Of a DNA stretch of 64,000 nt, positions 50,027-58,900 are shown one piece after another. The number at the start of each line of letters is the position of its first letter. Position 1 is the stretch's first letter. The notes beneath the pieces were generated by a model. The model was not told where the DNA came from. It worked only from the letters and a program-made list of their open reading frames with translations, and did no database searches. The stretch comes from CBDUXT01 sp965371245 (lineage in GTDB: Bacteria; Planctomycetota; Phycisphaerae; UBA1845): NCBI GenBank assembly GCA_965371245.1, contig CBDUXT010000016.1, forward strand, positions 9,418 through 73,417, in the 5' to 3' direction. Made by a program: the position numbers and the translations under genes.

Positions 50027-51234
50027 GCGGGGGGGAAGCTTGTTCCTGCGCCGTCCTGACGCCACCCGGCGCCGGGGCCATCGCGGTCATTCGCGTACAG
50101 GGGCCGCAAGCCGCTTCGGTCGTCGCTTCGCTGCTTCGCCACAAGGGGTGGCACCCCGGCAAGAACGAGCCCGCCTTGGCGTCGCTCCCTCACTCGGCAA
50201 AATTGCACTATTCGAGGATCGTCAGCGGCGAAGAGAGCATCGATGACGTCATCGTCAGTTGGAGCCCACAACGGGAACCTCCGGCTATCGATATCTGTGC
50301 TCATGGCGGCGTGCGCGTGGTCGAGCGAATCCTCGAGGCGCTCAAGCGAAGGGGTGTGACGGTTTCGGATCGAACCAGGAACCCCGCCTCGCCTTGGCAA
50401 GCGGCTAATCGAATCGAAGACGAGGCCCTCCGCATGCTTGCGACGGCCAAGACCGGCCGCGCCGTGCGCTTCCTCGCTGCGCAGCGGGTTCAGCTCACGG
50501 ACCACCTCGACGCGATCGCCGCGGATTGCCTGACGAACCCGGATGCGGCCCACCCGGCCATCGCCGACCTGCTCGATCGCTATGCCGCGGCTCGACGGCT
50601 TCTTCAAGGCGCGACGGTCGCTCTGGTCGGCCCGCCAAACAGCGGAAAATCGAGCCTGTTCAACCGGTTGGCCGGCCGGCACGCGGCCACCGTCTCGGCA
50701 CAGCCGGGCACGACACGGGATTGGGTTGCCGCTGACGTGGAGATGGGTGGCGTTCCCATCACGCTGGCGGATACGGCTGGTCGGCACGACGCGGTCAACC
50801 CCTTGGAGCGCCGAGGCATCGCGGTCGGTCGGCAGGTCGGGGGCGATGCGGAGGTGCGTCTGTTGGTACTGGACGGCTCGATCCCGCTCGACGCCTCGGC
50901 GGCCACCCTAAGGGCGGAGTTGGATTCGCCATCTCCGCTGTTGGTTTTGGCGAACAAGTCCGACCTGGAGCACGCCTGGGAGCCGGGTGACATCCACGCG
51001 ATCGGCCAACTCGCGGGAAGCCCGGTGATTCGGACCTCGGCCACCACGGGTGCCGGGGCGGAGAACGTGCCCACCCATGTTCTCAAGGCCCTTGGGCTTG
51101 ACGATTTCCGCGATTCGAGCCCCTGCCTGTTCTCGGGTCGTCAGGCCTGTATCGCTGCGGATGTCCTATCCAGCTTACCGGCGAGCGGGGGTCTGGCCTC
51201 GGCCGGAATCCGGAAGGGATTAATCGGACCTTGA
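50023..51234 (+). CDS. MnmE/TrmE-like GTPase lacking the C-terminal cysteine motif
   Basis: MnmE with GidA modifies U34 of tRNA. This 403-residue protein has the N-terminal TPPGAGAIAVIRVQG, a G domain with G1 GPPNSGKSSLFNRL, GTTRDWVAADVEMGG, G3 DTAGRHD and G4 NKSDL, and the flanking helices. Two features are missing. The C-terminal C(I/L/V)GK(F/I) motif essential for tRNA modification is absent; the protein ends SAGIRKGLIGP. The YTGEDxxEIxxHGG block of the N-terminal domain reads EPPAIDICAHGG. It is therefore a divergent MnmE-like protein of uncertain activity. It is the last gene of obg-coaX-mnmE-like. Confidence 0.82.
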   Translation: MSGGEACSCAVLTPPGAGAIAVIRVQGPQAASVVASLLRHKGWHPGKNEPALASLPHSAKLHYSRIVSGEESIDDVIVSWSPQREPPAIDICAHGGVRVVERILEALKRRGVTVSDRTRNPASPWQAANRIEDEALRMLATAKTGRAVRFLAAQRVQLTDHLDAIAADCLTNPDAAHPAIADLLDRYAAARRLLQGATVALVGPPNSGKSSLFNRLAGRHAATVSAQPGTTRDWVAADVEMGGVPITLADTAGRHDAVNPLERRGIAVGRQVGGDAEVRLLVLDGSIPLDASAATLRAELDSPSPLLVLANKSDLEHAWEPGDIHAIGQLAGSPVIRTSATTGAGAENVPTHVLKALGLDDFRDSSPCLFSGRQACIAADVLSSLPASGGLASAGIRKGLIGP

Positions 51235-51260
51235 GCAAGTGACTCGGCTCATGCGCGGGC

Positions 51261-51266
51261 TATAAT
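51261..51266 (+). promoter_or_regulatory. Possible -10 element of the kinase gene
   Basis: A perfect TATAAT 195 bases before the kinase start. No good -35 is seen at 16-18 bases upstream, so the match is weak. It would give a long leader that contains the hairpin at 51421-51450. Confidence 0.3.
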
Positions 51267-51420
51267 CCTGCGGCGTTTCGGACCGCGGGCGCGGCTTGAC
51301 CTGGAACGTCGGACGCGGGCATCAACCGCGAGGGCGAAAACGCCTTTCCGGTTGATGTGGGCCAACGGGCTGCCTACAGTCTGAATGGCTAGGCGAAAGC
51401 CCCACGATGCGTCTGAGGCC

Positions 51421-51450
51421 AAGCGCCGCCGGGCTGTGGGTGCGGCGCTT
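51421..51450 (+). promoter_or_regulatory. Hairpin in the kinase leader
   Basis: AAGCGCCGC and GCGGCGCTT form a perfect 9-bp stem around a 12-base loop, ending 11 bases before the kinase ATG. The leader has no clear Shine-Dalgarno, so the hairpin may modulate translation. Confidence 0.4.
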
Positions 51451-51461
51451 CGGATTCGTAC

Positions 51462-52700
51462 ATGTCCGCCATTGATGATTCTCAACTCGGTCGGCTTCTG
51501 GTAGAGCGCAAGCTTTGTACTCGCAATGAGATAGAGTTGGTCCGCGCCGAGCTCAAGACCCACGCAAATCTGAATAACGGTACAGGCCTGGGCCTGCTCC
51601 TCGTCGAACAAGGGTATGTCACGCATAGCCAGATCAATCGGCTGACGCGCGACACCGACGAGGATTCGATGTACCGCCCGGCACAGCAGATTCCGGGATT
51701 CCAGATCCTCGGCAAGCTCGGTCAAGGTGCCATGGCCGTTGTGTTCAAGGCCAAGCAGCTCAGCCTCGATCGCACCGTCGCGATCAAGGTGCTCCCCAAG
51801 CGACTCAGCGAGAACCCGGAGTTCGTCGAGCGTTTCTACCGCGAAGGGCGCGCGGCCGCCCGGCTCAACCATCCGCACATCGTCCAGGCCTACGACGTCG
51901 GCGAGGCCGGCAGCTATCACTACTTCGTGATGGAATACATCGACGGTCAAACGGTCTACGACCTGTTGACCGAGAGCCGGGCCATCAAAGAGCCGGAGGC
52001 GATTCGCCTGGTCCTCGAAGCCGCCCGATCACTGGAGCACGCCCACGCGCAAGGGTTGATCCACCGCGACGTGAAACCCAAGAACCTGATGATCAGCAAA
52101 GAAGGGGTTCTGAAGCTTGCTGACATGGGTCTGGCACGCGAGATCAAGGATTTTGCCACGGCCAACGCCGAGGCCGGGCGTGCCTACGGAACACCGTACT
52201 ACATCTCGCCGGAACAGATTCGCGGCGAGATCACCATCGACGCCCGAGCGGACGTCTACGGTCTCGGGGCGACGTTTTACCACATGGTCACGGGTCAGGT
52301 GCCGTACGACGGGAACACGCCGTCCGCGGTGATGCACAAGCACCTGAAAAACACGCTCGTCCCTCCCGATCACCTCAATCATGCGCTCACTTCCGGCGTT
52401 GGCGAAATCATCGAGGTGATGATGGCCAAGTCGCCGGATGATCGGTACCCGTCGATGACGGAGCTCATCGCCGATCTTGAGGCGGTGGCCAAGGGAGACG
52501 CGCCACTCCAGGCGCGTCACAAGTACGACCACGAGTTGCTCCAAACGCTCGCATCGGGATCCAAGGTGGTCGATCAGAAGCTCGAGGATGGCACCATCCC
52601 GGGGCGCTCCCCGCGTATCTCGGTGCAGTGGCTCTTGCTCATGGGCGTGCTGCTGGCCGTCTCCGTGTTGATCAATCTGGTTTTGCTCAGTCGCGGCTAG
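51462..52700 (+). CDS. Membrane-anchored serine/threonine protein kinase
   Basis: A 412-residue Hanks-type kinase. An N-terminal 70 residues (LGRLLVERKLCTRNEIELVRA) resemble the helical domain often found before planctomycete kinases. The kinase has GQGAMAVVF (88-96), VAIKVL with Lys 109, HRDVKPKNLM (201-210) and a DMG instead of DFG at 221-223, then GTPYYISPEQIRG and DVYGLGATFYHMV. The C-terminus has a single membrane helix (WLLLMGVLLAVSVLINLVLL) at the very end, so the kinase faces the cytoplasm. A copy of its last codons lies near 55.25 kb. FHA protein at 25-26 kb is a possible partner. Confidence 0.93.
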   Translation: MSAIDDSQLGRLLVERKLCTRNEIELVRAELKTHANLNNGTGLGLLLVEQGYVTHSQINRLTRDTDEDSMYRPAQQIPGFQILGKLGQGAMAVVFKAKQLSLDRTVAIKVLPKRLSENPEFVERFYREGRAAARLNHPHIVQAYDVGEAGSYHYFVMEYIDGQTVYDLLTESRAIKEPEAIRLVLEAARSLEHAHAQGLIHRDVKPKNLMISKEGVLKLADMGLAREIKDFATANAEAGRAYGTPYYISPEQIRGEITIDARADVYGLGATFYHMVTGQVPYDGNTPSAVMHKHLKNTLVPPDHLNHALTSGVGEIIEVMMAKSPDDRYPSMTELIADLEAVAKGDAPLQARHKYDHELLQTLASGSKVVDQKLEDGTIPGRSPRISVQWLLLMGVLLAVSVLINLVLLSRG

Positions 52701-52706
52701 AGCATT
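52673..52706 (+). repeat. Left copy of the kinase-tail duplication
   Basis: The last codons of the kinase (INLVLLSRG stop) and 6 bases after it. They match 55241-55274 at 31 of 34 bases (CAATCT-GTTTTGCTCAGTCGCGG shared). Together they bound an AT-richer island. Confidence 0.7.
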
Positions 52707-52780
52707 TACCGTTTTCGCATGGCGGGTTAACCGTCTGTTGAAAAAGTGTCGAACCGGCGGTCTTCAACAAGCTGTCAGCA

Positions 52781-52903
52781 TCAAAACCCGACCTGTTCCA
52801 ACAGCGCTTCGAGAACCGCAACACGCTGATGGATGTTCCACACGCAGAACAACGACCCGAGCATCGCCGCGGCCAATAATATCGTAGCACCCTTCTTCTT
52901 CAT
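52781..52903 (-). CDS. Small membrane protein of 40 residues, coupled to the upstream gene
   Basis: The frame reads from an ATG whose A is the last base of the upstream TGA (TGATG), so translation is likely coupled. It begins MKKKGATILLAAAMLGSLFC and continues VWNIHQRVAVLEALLEQVGF before TGA. So it has a basic start, one membrane helix of about 18 residues, and a short amphipathic helix of leucines and valines. It may be a membrane anchor or partner for the secreted protein encoded before it. No family is recognised. It is too short for routine ORF lists; the coupling and composition make it credible. Confidence 0.5.
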   Translation of the reverse strand: MKKKGATILLAAAMLGSLFCVWNIHQRVAVLEALLEQVGF

Positions 52904-54138
52904 CACTTCAGTCGCCTCAGGTTGCGAACCAGCAATCGATCAAAAATACGCTTTTCGATCGCATCGTACCTTGCTTTCTCGGAGGACGCCGTCTGCTTGT
53001 CCCGGTAGACATCACGCAGCTTCTTGGCTGAGCCCAGTATTCTTTCAGCCAGCGCCTTCTTGGGTTTGCTCAGTTTGTGTTCCCTGATGAACTTCTCTGT
53101 GTAAGCGTCCCATTCGTCTTTCTCCTGGGCCGCACGTTTCCTTAGCAACTCCGCATATTCAGCCGCATGATCAATCTTATACTGCTTAGCTTTCCGGAGT
53201 CCGTGTTCCAATATCTCTCTTACGGATTTCTGTAGGAATTGTGCTTGTCTCTTGACGACGTCAGGATGACGAGGCATGTCATAGAGATACCGTAGTTTCA
53301 GATATTCTTCCTTCCCAATCACGGACGCGCCATCCCAGTACTCCTGGGCGCCGATCTGATGCCCTAACCCGATGCCCAGGTCATTTGGATCGTATGGTTC
53401 CTGCCTATGCCAGTTCTGATCGAATGACGCCTCCAACATTGTCATCGTCTCGTAAGAGTCTTCCTCGCCGGCGCGGAAGAACTCAATCTTGTCTGGCAGC
53501 CATCTTCCATCAAGATTCTTCAGTTCGGACCGAGACCATGCCTCCTTATTATAATCTGCGTCGCGCACCGTTGTACTGACCGGTTGGGATCCCCTTTCAG
53601 TGTCCAAAACCCACTCGATCGTCTTGTCGTTTTGGATATGACAGGACACTATTCTACGGGAGCCGTCTACGGATGAACCGCATCCGTCAATGCGCAAAGG
53701 AAAGGGCTCTGGTGTCGCACCGAACCCCCAATCTCCAAATCCCAAAGTGGTTTCAAGCAAATTTGGAGCCCAGTGACTCGCATGCTCGGCACTTCCCTCT
53801 TTTTTCCATACCTCACCGTCGTAGAGAAGCCGATGCTGTGGCTCCATGTACTGATTCTTATACATCTCCTTCGTTTGCCCCCATCTCCTTCCGCCCTCTC
53901 CTTCCTCCCACTGCAAGGCTCGCTCATAGTTCTTCGGGTGAAACCCATCTTTGTCTCCCCAATTGCGTTCCCAGATCGTATCTCCCGCAACCTGCAAATT
54001 GAACCACTCCTTATAGTCCCCGTGGTCCACAGTCCATTCAGCGTAAGCGGTCATGAACCGGGAACGCTCTTCCTTAGCTGACTGAATCTCAGAGGGTAGG
54101 TTATTCACCTGCATACAAATAGCGATTATAGGTATCAT
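52903..54138 (-). CDS. Hypothetical, probably exported protein
   Basis: A 411-residue protein of lower GC than its neighbours. The N-terminus MIPIIAICMQVNN is a weak, short signal-like stretch. The protein is rich in Trp, Tyr and charged residues: TAYAEWTVDHGDYKEWFNLQ, DTIWERNWGDKDGFHPKNYE, WHRQEPYDPNDLGIGLG. The last 120 residues are strongly helical and basic (KPKKALAERILGSAKKLRDV). The middle, WVLDTERGSQPVSTTVRDADY, has the shape of beta-rich LolA/outer membrane protein sorting domains, but I cannot place it. The ATG is behind AAAGAGGATAT. It is followed immediately by the 40-residue ORF. Confidence 0.6.
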   Translation of the reverse strand: MIPIIAICMQVNNLPSEIQSAKEERSRFMTAYAEWTVDHGDYKEWFNLQVAGDTIWERNWGDKDGFHPKNYERALQWEEGEGGRRWGQTKEMYKNQYMEPQHRLLYDGEVWKKEGSAEHASHWAPNLLETTLGFGDWGFGATPEPFPLRIDGCGSSVDGSRRIVSCHIQNDKTIEWVLDTERGSQPVSTTVRDADYNKEAWSRSELKNLDGRWLPDKIEFFRAGEEDSYETMTMLEASFDQNWHRQEPYDPNDLGIGLGHQIGAQEYWDGASVIGKEEYLKLRYLYDMPRHPDVVKRQAQFLQKSVREILEHGLRKAKQYKIDHAAEYAELLRKRAAQEKDEWDAYTEKFIREHKLSKPKKALAERILGSAKKLRDVYRDKQTASSEKARYDAIEKRIFDRLLVRNLRRLK

Positions 54139-54216
54139 GCTTGGATATCCTCTTTACCTCAAGAAGTGAGAGCGAGTTATTCACGCCGGTTCCGGGGTGG
54201 CTTTTTCTACAACGGG

Positions 54217-54681
54217 CTACTTCGTTGCACCTCCTCCGTCGCATGTAAACTCACCGGAAACATATAGGGTTCTGGTGTGCGTCGAGGAACTTCCGAAACT
54301 GCAGGTACAATTTGAACCGGAACATGTGGCTCGTGTGCATGCGTCCTGCTGTGTATTGCTGGCGTAGAAGCACATTTTGTTCGCAGTACATCTAATATCC
54401 GGTGAGAACAGGATGGCCGTGTGATTGATGGCCTTGTCCCATTTGCATGCGGTCTCCGAACCGGGACAATCACAGAAACTATTATTACTTTGTCCGCAAG
54501 GTTCGTCGTTGCTGACATTAGCCCCGCAGATTGTCTGTGTCTCATTGCCACGGATGATAAGGGAAGGACAGTCACAATCAGCACCGCTACCACTTCCAAA
54601 CCTTGCTTCGCTCTTGGTGGGCATGGATACGAATGCGCTTGTCCAAACGATCAACGTGAGTAGGCCAACTACCGTTCTCAT
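54217..54681 (-). CDS. Secreted cysteine-rich protein of unknown function
   Basis: A 154-residue protein with a clear signal peptide (about residues 1-26, ending SEARF). The mature part has 14 cysteines in about 125 residues, in pairs such as ADCDCPS, FCDCPG, NCTCSF, which suggests several disulfides. The ATG at 54681 has a strong AAGGAGA ribosome site 7 bases upstream. It is upstream of the 411-residue gene by 78 bases on the same strand and so may share its transcript. I do not recognise a family. Composition and lower GC set it apart from the rest of the window. Confidence 0.62.
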   Translation of the reverse strand: MRTVVGLLTLIVWTSAFVSMPTKSEARFGSGSGADCDCPSLIIRGNETQTICGANVSNDEPCGQSNNSFCDCPGSETACKWDKAINHTAILFSPDIRCTANKMCFYASNTQQDACTRATCSGSNCTCSFGSSSTHTRTLYVSGEFTCDGGGATK

Positions 54682-55269
54682 TTGTAATTCTCCTTGAAGT
54701 GGAGGGCAACCGAGCCCGGCCCTAGCACGTGTTTGGAGCGACGGGCGCGATCAGGAGTGGCGGGAATATCGATTGGGACGCATGCGGGGCGGCTGAACCG
54801 GGCTGCACGCCCTGACCAGGGCACCGTTGGTGAGGTCCGTCGGTTGTCGCGGTCACCTCGCCAAGGAACCACGATCGTCGCCAACTGAAGCCCAGAAGCG
54901 AGGGTACGACTCCGACGGCAATGCTGATCCGCGCGAGGCACAAGGGAAGCGTCGGATAACGTGAACGGCCCGCGACTCGATCCATCGGCGAGAGTGACCA
55001 TCATACCATGTCCGCTCAAGCAGTTTCTGCTGTGGTTTGGCGCGGCGGCTCGCCCACAGTGCGCGACGCCGGAGCTTCGGAAAGCCCGGAACCGCGCCCT
55101 GCAACGGGCATGCTGTCGCAATCATAGCGACCTGGGGAGCTGGCGTCCAGGAGTTATCGGGTGTTGCAGTAAGAGTTTAACCCGGCGGCTCGGGGCATAG
55201 AAACGGCGTTGGCGGCGTCCTACGCCTATCCCGTGCTGCTCAATCTCGTTTTGCTCAGTCGCGGCCAGA
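54682..55269. other. Non-coding stretch with kinase-tail remnant
   Basis: No gene with a ribosome site or family features is visible. The right copy of the kinase-tail duplication (55241-55274) lies at its end and overlaps the last bases of the cupin gene. Upstream of it the sequence CCCGTGCTGCTCAATCTC could be read LLNLVLLSRG, close to the kinase LINLVLLSRG. Confidence 0.55.
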
Positions 55270-55274
55270 TCATT
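55241..55274 (+). repeat. Right copy of the kinase-tail duplication
   Basis: Matches 52673-52706 at 31 of 34 bases in the same direction. In frame it would read NLVLLSRG then run on without the stop. It overlaps the last 5 bases of the cupin gene. Confidence 0.65.
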
Positions 55275-55638
55275 CCCGGTCAACGCCGGTTTTCTCACTG
55301 GGCGGACTGAACACATCAAGCACGACGGTGTCTTCCAGCGCTTCCGCCGAGTGCGGCACGTTCGGTGGGAGGTAGAGCACCTGTCCGGTCTCGAGAATCA
55401 GATCGTGTCGATCGGGGCTTCCCTCGGCCCCGATGCCAAAACGGATTCGCCCGCTGAGGATGTGTCCAAACTGCTCGTTCTCGTGCGCGTGGGTCGGGAC
55501 CCGGCAGCCTTTGGCAAGCGACACGTGTGACAACATGGCGTGTTCGCCCACGATGCGCCGGCGGGAAACCAGTGGCATGGGTTGGTCGGCCTGCATGTCA
55601 GACCAGCGATAGGCGGTGGCCGCGTTCTTACTCAGCAT
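55270..55638 (-). CDS. Cupin-domain protein
   Basis: A 122-residue single-domain cupin. The metal site is VPTHAHENEQFGHILSG (HxHx4Ex-like pattern) in motif 1 and LPPNVPHSAEALED in motif 2. Small cupins may be dioxygenases, isomerases or sugar-binding sensors; no substrate can be chosen. The ATG at 55638 is preceded by AAAGGA. It stands alone, divergent from nifJ across a 277-base gap with nothing else recognised. Confidence 0.85.
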   Translation of the reverse strand: MLSKNAATAYRWSDMQADQPMPLVSRRRIVGEHAMLSHVSLAKGCRVPTHAHENEQFGHILSGRIRFGIGAEGSPDRHDLILETGQVLYLPPNVPHSAEALEDTVVLDVFSPPSEKTGVDRE

Positions 55639-55915
55639 GGTTGGATCCTTTCTGATGGCTTGCCGGGATTCCTGTCGTTGTTTGGGTGTAGCCGATTGTC
55701 CGCGCGGTCACCAGAGCGTTTGTCACGATCGATCCTCTCCAGTGGCCCGTTCAGGCACGCGGTGTGCATGGTGCTTAGCTCAGATGGACCGCTCGCGGCC
55801 CCGATGAAACTGTGGGGCGCGGTTCGCTTCACGGGTCGGGGAGGATCGGCTAAGCTTTGGAACGTAGATGAGCAGGTGGCCGGACCGATAGATGATCAGT
55901 GAGGTGTAACGACGT

Positions 55916-58900
55916 ATGACGCGGACCAAACCCAAGTATCCCGGCATTCGGATCACGACGAACGGCAACCAGCTCGTCAGCTATTTCACCGAGGCGCGAG
56001 TCGCGGACGGCGGCGTCTTCTACCCCATCACGCCCTCGACCGAGATGGGAGAGATGTACCAGCAGTCGTTCGCGGAGGGGCGCCTGACGGTGTTCGGGGC
56101 GTCCACGCTGGCCATTGAGGCCGAGGGCGAGCATGCCGCCCAGGGCGGTGCCATCGCGTTGTCTGTCAGTGGAAAGCGGACGGTCAATTTCACATCGGGG
56201 CAGGGGATCGTCTACGGGCTTGAGCAGTACTACCACGCACCCGGAAAGCTCTCGACCATGGTGCTTCAGGTGGCCGCCCGGGCGCTCACCAAGCATGCCC
56301 TCAACGTTCACTGCGGCCACGATGACATCTACGCGGCACTGGACGTCGGGTGGACGGTGTTGTTCGCCCGGGATGCCCAACAGGCGGCCGACCAATCGCT
56401 GATCCTGCGGCGGGTGACCGAGCTGAGCCTGACCCCCGGGATCAACACGCAGGACGGGTTCCTCACGTCGCATCTCGAGCGGACGTTCTCGATGCACGAG
56501 TCCGATCTGATCCGTGAGTTTCTCGGTCGGGCGGATGACATCATCGATTGTCCCACCGACACCCAGCGAGAGCTGTTCGGACCCACGCGCCGGCGCGTGC
56601 CGGCCATGATCGATCTGACCAACCCCATCCTCCTGGGACCCGTGCAGAATCAGGAACACTACATGAACGGCGTGGTCGCTCGGCGGAACTTCTTTGCCGA
56701 GGGGATCCTGAAGTTCCTGGTCGATGCCTATGAAGAGTTCGGCCGGCTGACCGGTCGATCCTACGGCCTGTTGACGCGGTACAAGACCGAGGATGCCGAT
56801 ACGGTGTTTGTCTCGCTGGGGTCGGCCGCGGAGAACATCGAGGCCGCCGTCGATCACCTTCGCGGCAACAGCGGCGCGAAGGTCGGTTCGATCCACGTGA
56901 ACGTGCTGCGACCCTTCCCCGAGGCGGCGGTGGTGACGGCGCTTCAGGGCAAGCGAAACGTCATTGTCATGGAGCGGACGGACGAGCCGCTTTCCGGCGA
57001 CAACCCGTTGGGTCGAGACATCCGTACGGCGTTGAGCAAGGCGCTGAGGACCGGGGATCACGCGCCCCACCCGGACCTTCCCGAACTCCAGCCAACCGAG
57101 ATGCCGCGCCTGTTCAGCGGCGTCTATGGGCTCGGTTCACGGGACTTTCGGCCCGAGGATATTCTGGGCGCCTTTGAGTATGCGACAGGAACCGGCAAGC
57201 GACAGGACGGGCGCGTCGCGGCCGACGGCGTGTCCTTCTTTGTCGCGGGGGTGGACCACCCCTACGCGGTGAAATCGGCGGACACGCCGTCGCTTCTTCC
57301 GGAGGGTGCGATCGCGGTGCGGCTGCACTCGATCGGCGGCTGGGGAATGATCACCACGGGGAAGAACCTCGGCGAGATCATCGGCAAGTTCGGGGAGTAC
57401 ATCGCCGAGCGTGACAAGCAGTACGACGAGTTCGGACGCCTGCGAGACGTCCTGCATATCAGTGCGAATCCCAAGTACGGTTCCGAAAAGAAAGGCGCCC
57501 CGACCAATTATTTTCTGGTGGTCGCGCCGGAGCGAATTCGTGTCAACTGCGATCTGCGCCACGTGAACGTCGTGCTCTGCTGTGACCCGAAAGCCTTCAC
57601 CCACACCAATCCGCTTGACGGACTCGCCGAGGGCGGGGCGTTCGTCTGGGAATCGGATGAGACGCCGCAACAATCGTGGGAGCGCATTCCCAATCGCTTC
57701 CGTCAGGAGATCATCGATAAGAAGATACGCCTCTTCATTCTGCCGGGGTTCGAGATCGCCCGGAAGGCGACGCCGCGGGCCGACCTGCAACTGCGCATGC
57801 AGGGCAATGCGTTTCTTGGCGCGTTCTTCCACGTCTCGCCCTTCCTCAAGCAAAACCAAATCGAGCAGGACCACTACCGCAAGGTCGTGCGGGCTCAGTA
57901 CGACAAGAAGTTCGGGCGCTTGGGCGACGCCGTCGTCGAATCCAACATGCAGGTGATGAAGGACGGCTTCGAACGTGTGACCGAAGTGCCCCACGGACCC
58001 GTCGAGGCGCCGGACCGTTCGAGTATGCGCGGGCTTCCCCTCCTGCCAAACACGGCGAATGCAAACGGCAACGGGCAAAGCTGGTGCGAGAGGTGCGTTC
58101 CCGAGGCATCGCAACCCACGCGCTCCCCCGTCTTTCGCATGGAGACGTTCGACAAGGAGTTCCGGGCGGGGTTGGGATACAACCAGCCGGCCTCCAAGCT
58201 GGCGTCCGTCGGCGTGATGGCGTCGGCCACGGGGGCGACGGCGTCGAAGTCCGTCGCCCGTCGAGAGACACCGGTCTTCATCGCCGAGAACTGTACGCAG
58301 TGCATGGAGTGTATCGCGGCCTGCCCGGACACCGCGCTGCCCAACACCGCCCAGGACATCGGCACTGTGCTCACCAGCGCCGTCCGTCATTACGTGACCG
58401 ACCAGACCGATCGCGAAACCCTGCTGGCCGCGGTACCGGGGCTGGAGGAGCGCATTCGCACGACCATGCTCGGGAAGGTCAAGGCGAAAGAGACGCTGCC
58501 CTTCAAGGACATCGTCCGGCAGGAGATCGGGTCGCTCGACGACGTGTCCGCGAAGGCGAAGGAGGAAGTGTTCGCCATCATCGACATCCTGCCGCTGGCC
58601 TACTCGAAATCCCACGCGATCTTCTCAAGCATCGAGAAGAAAAAACCCGGCAACGGCGGCCTCTTTGCCATTTTCGTTTCCGATTTGTGCAAGGGTTGTG
58701 CGGAGTGCGTGACCGAATGCGGCAGCCACAAGGCGTTGCGCATGGAGCCGGACAACGAGGCGCTCAACACCCAGTACGAGTCGGCTAAGGGCTTTTTCGA
58801 CCTGATGCCCGATACGCAGAAGAAGTTCCTCGGCCTCTACGACGACGACAACCCGCAGGACTCCCGGGCCGCCGCCCTGAGGAACCATCTGATGGTCCGC

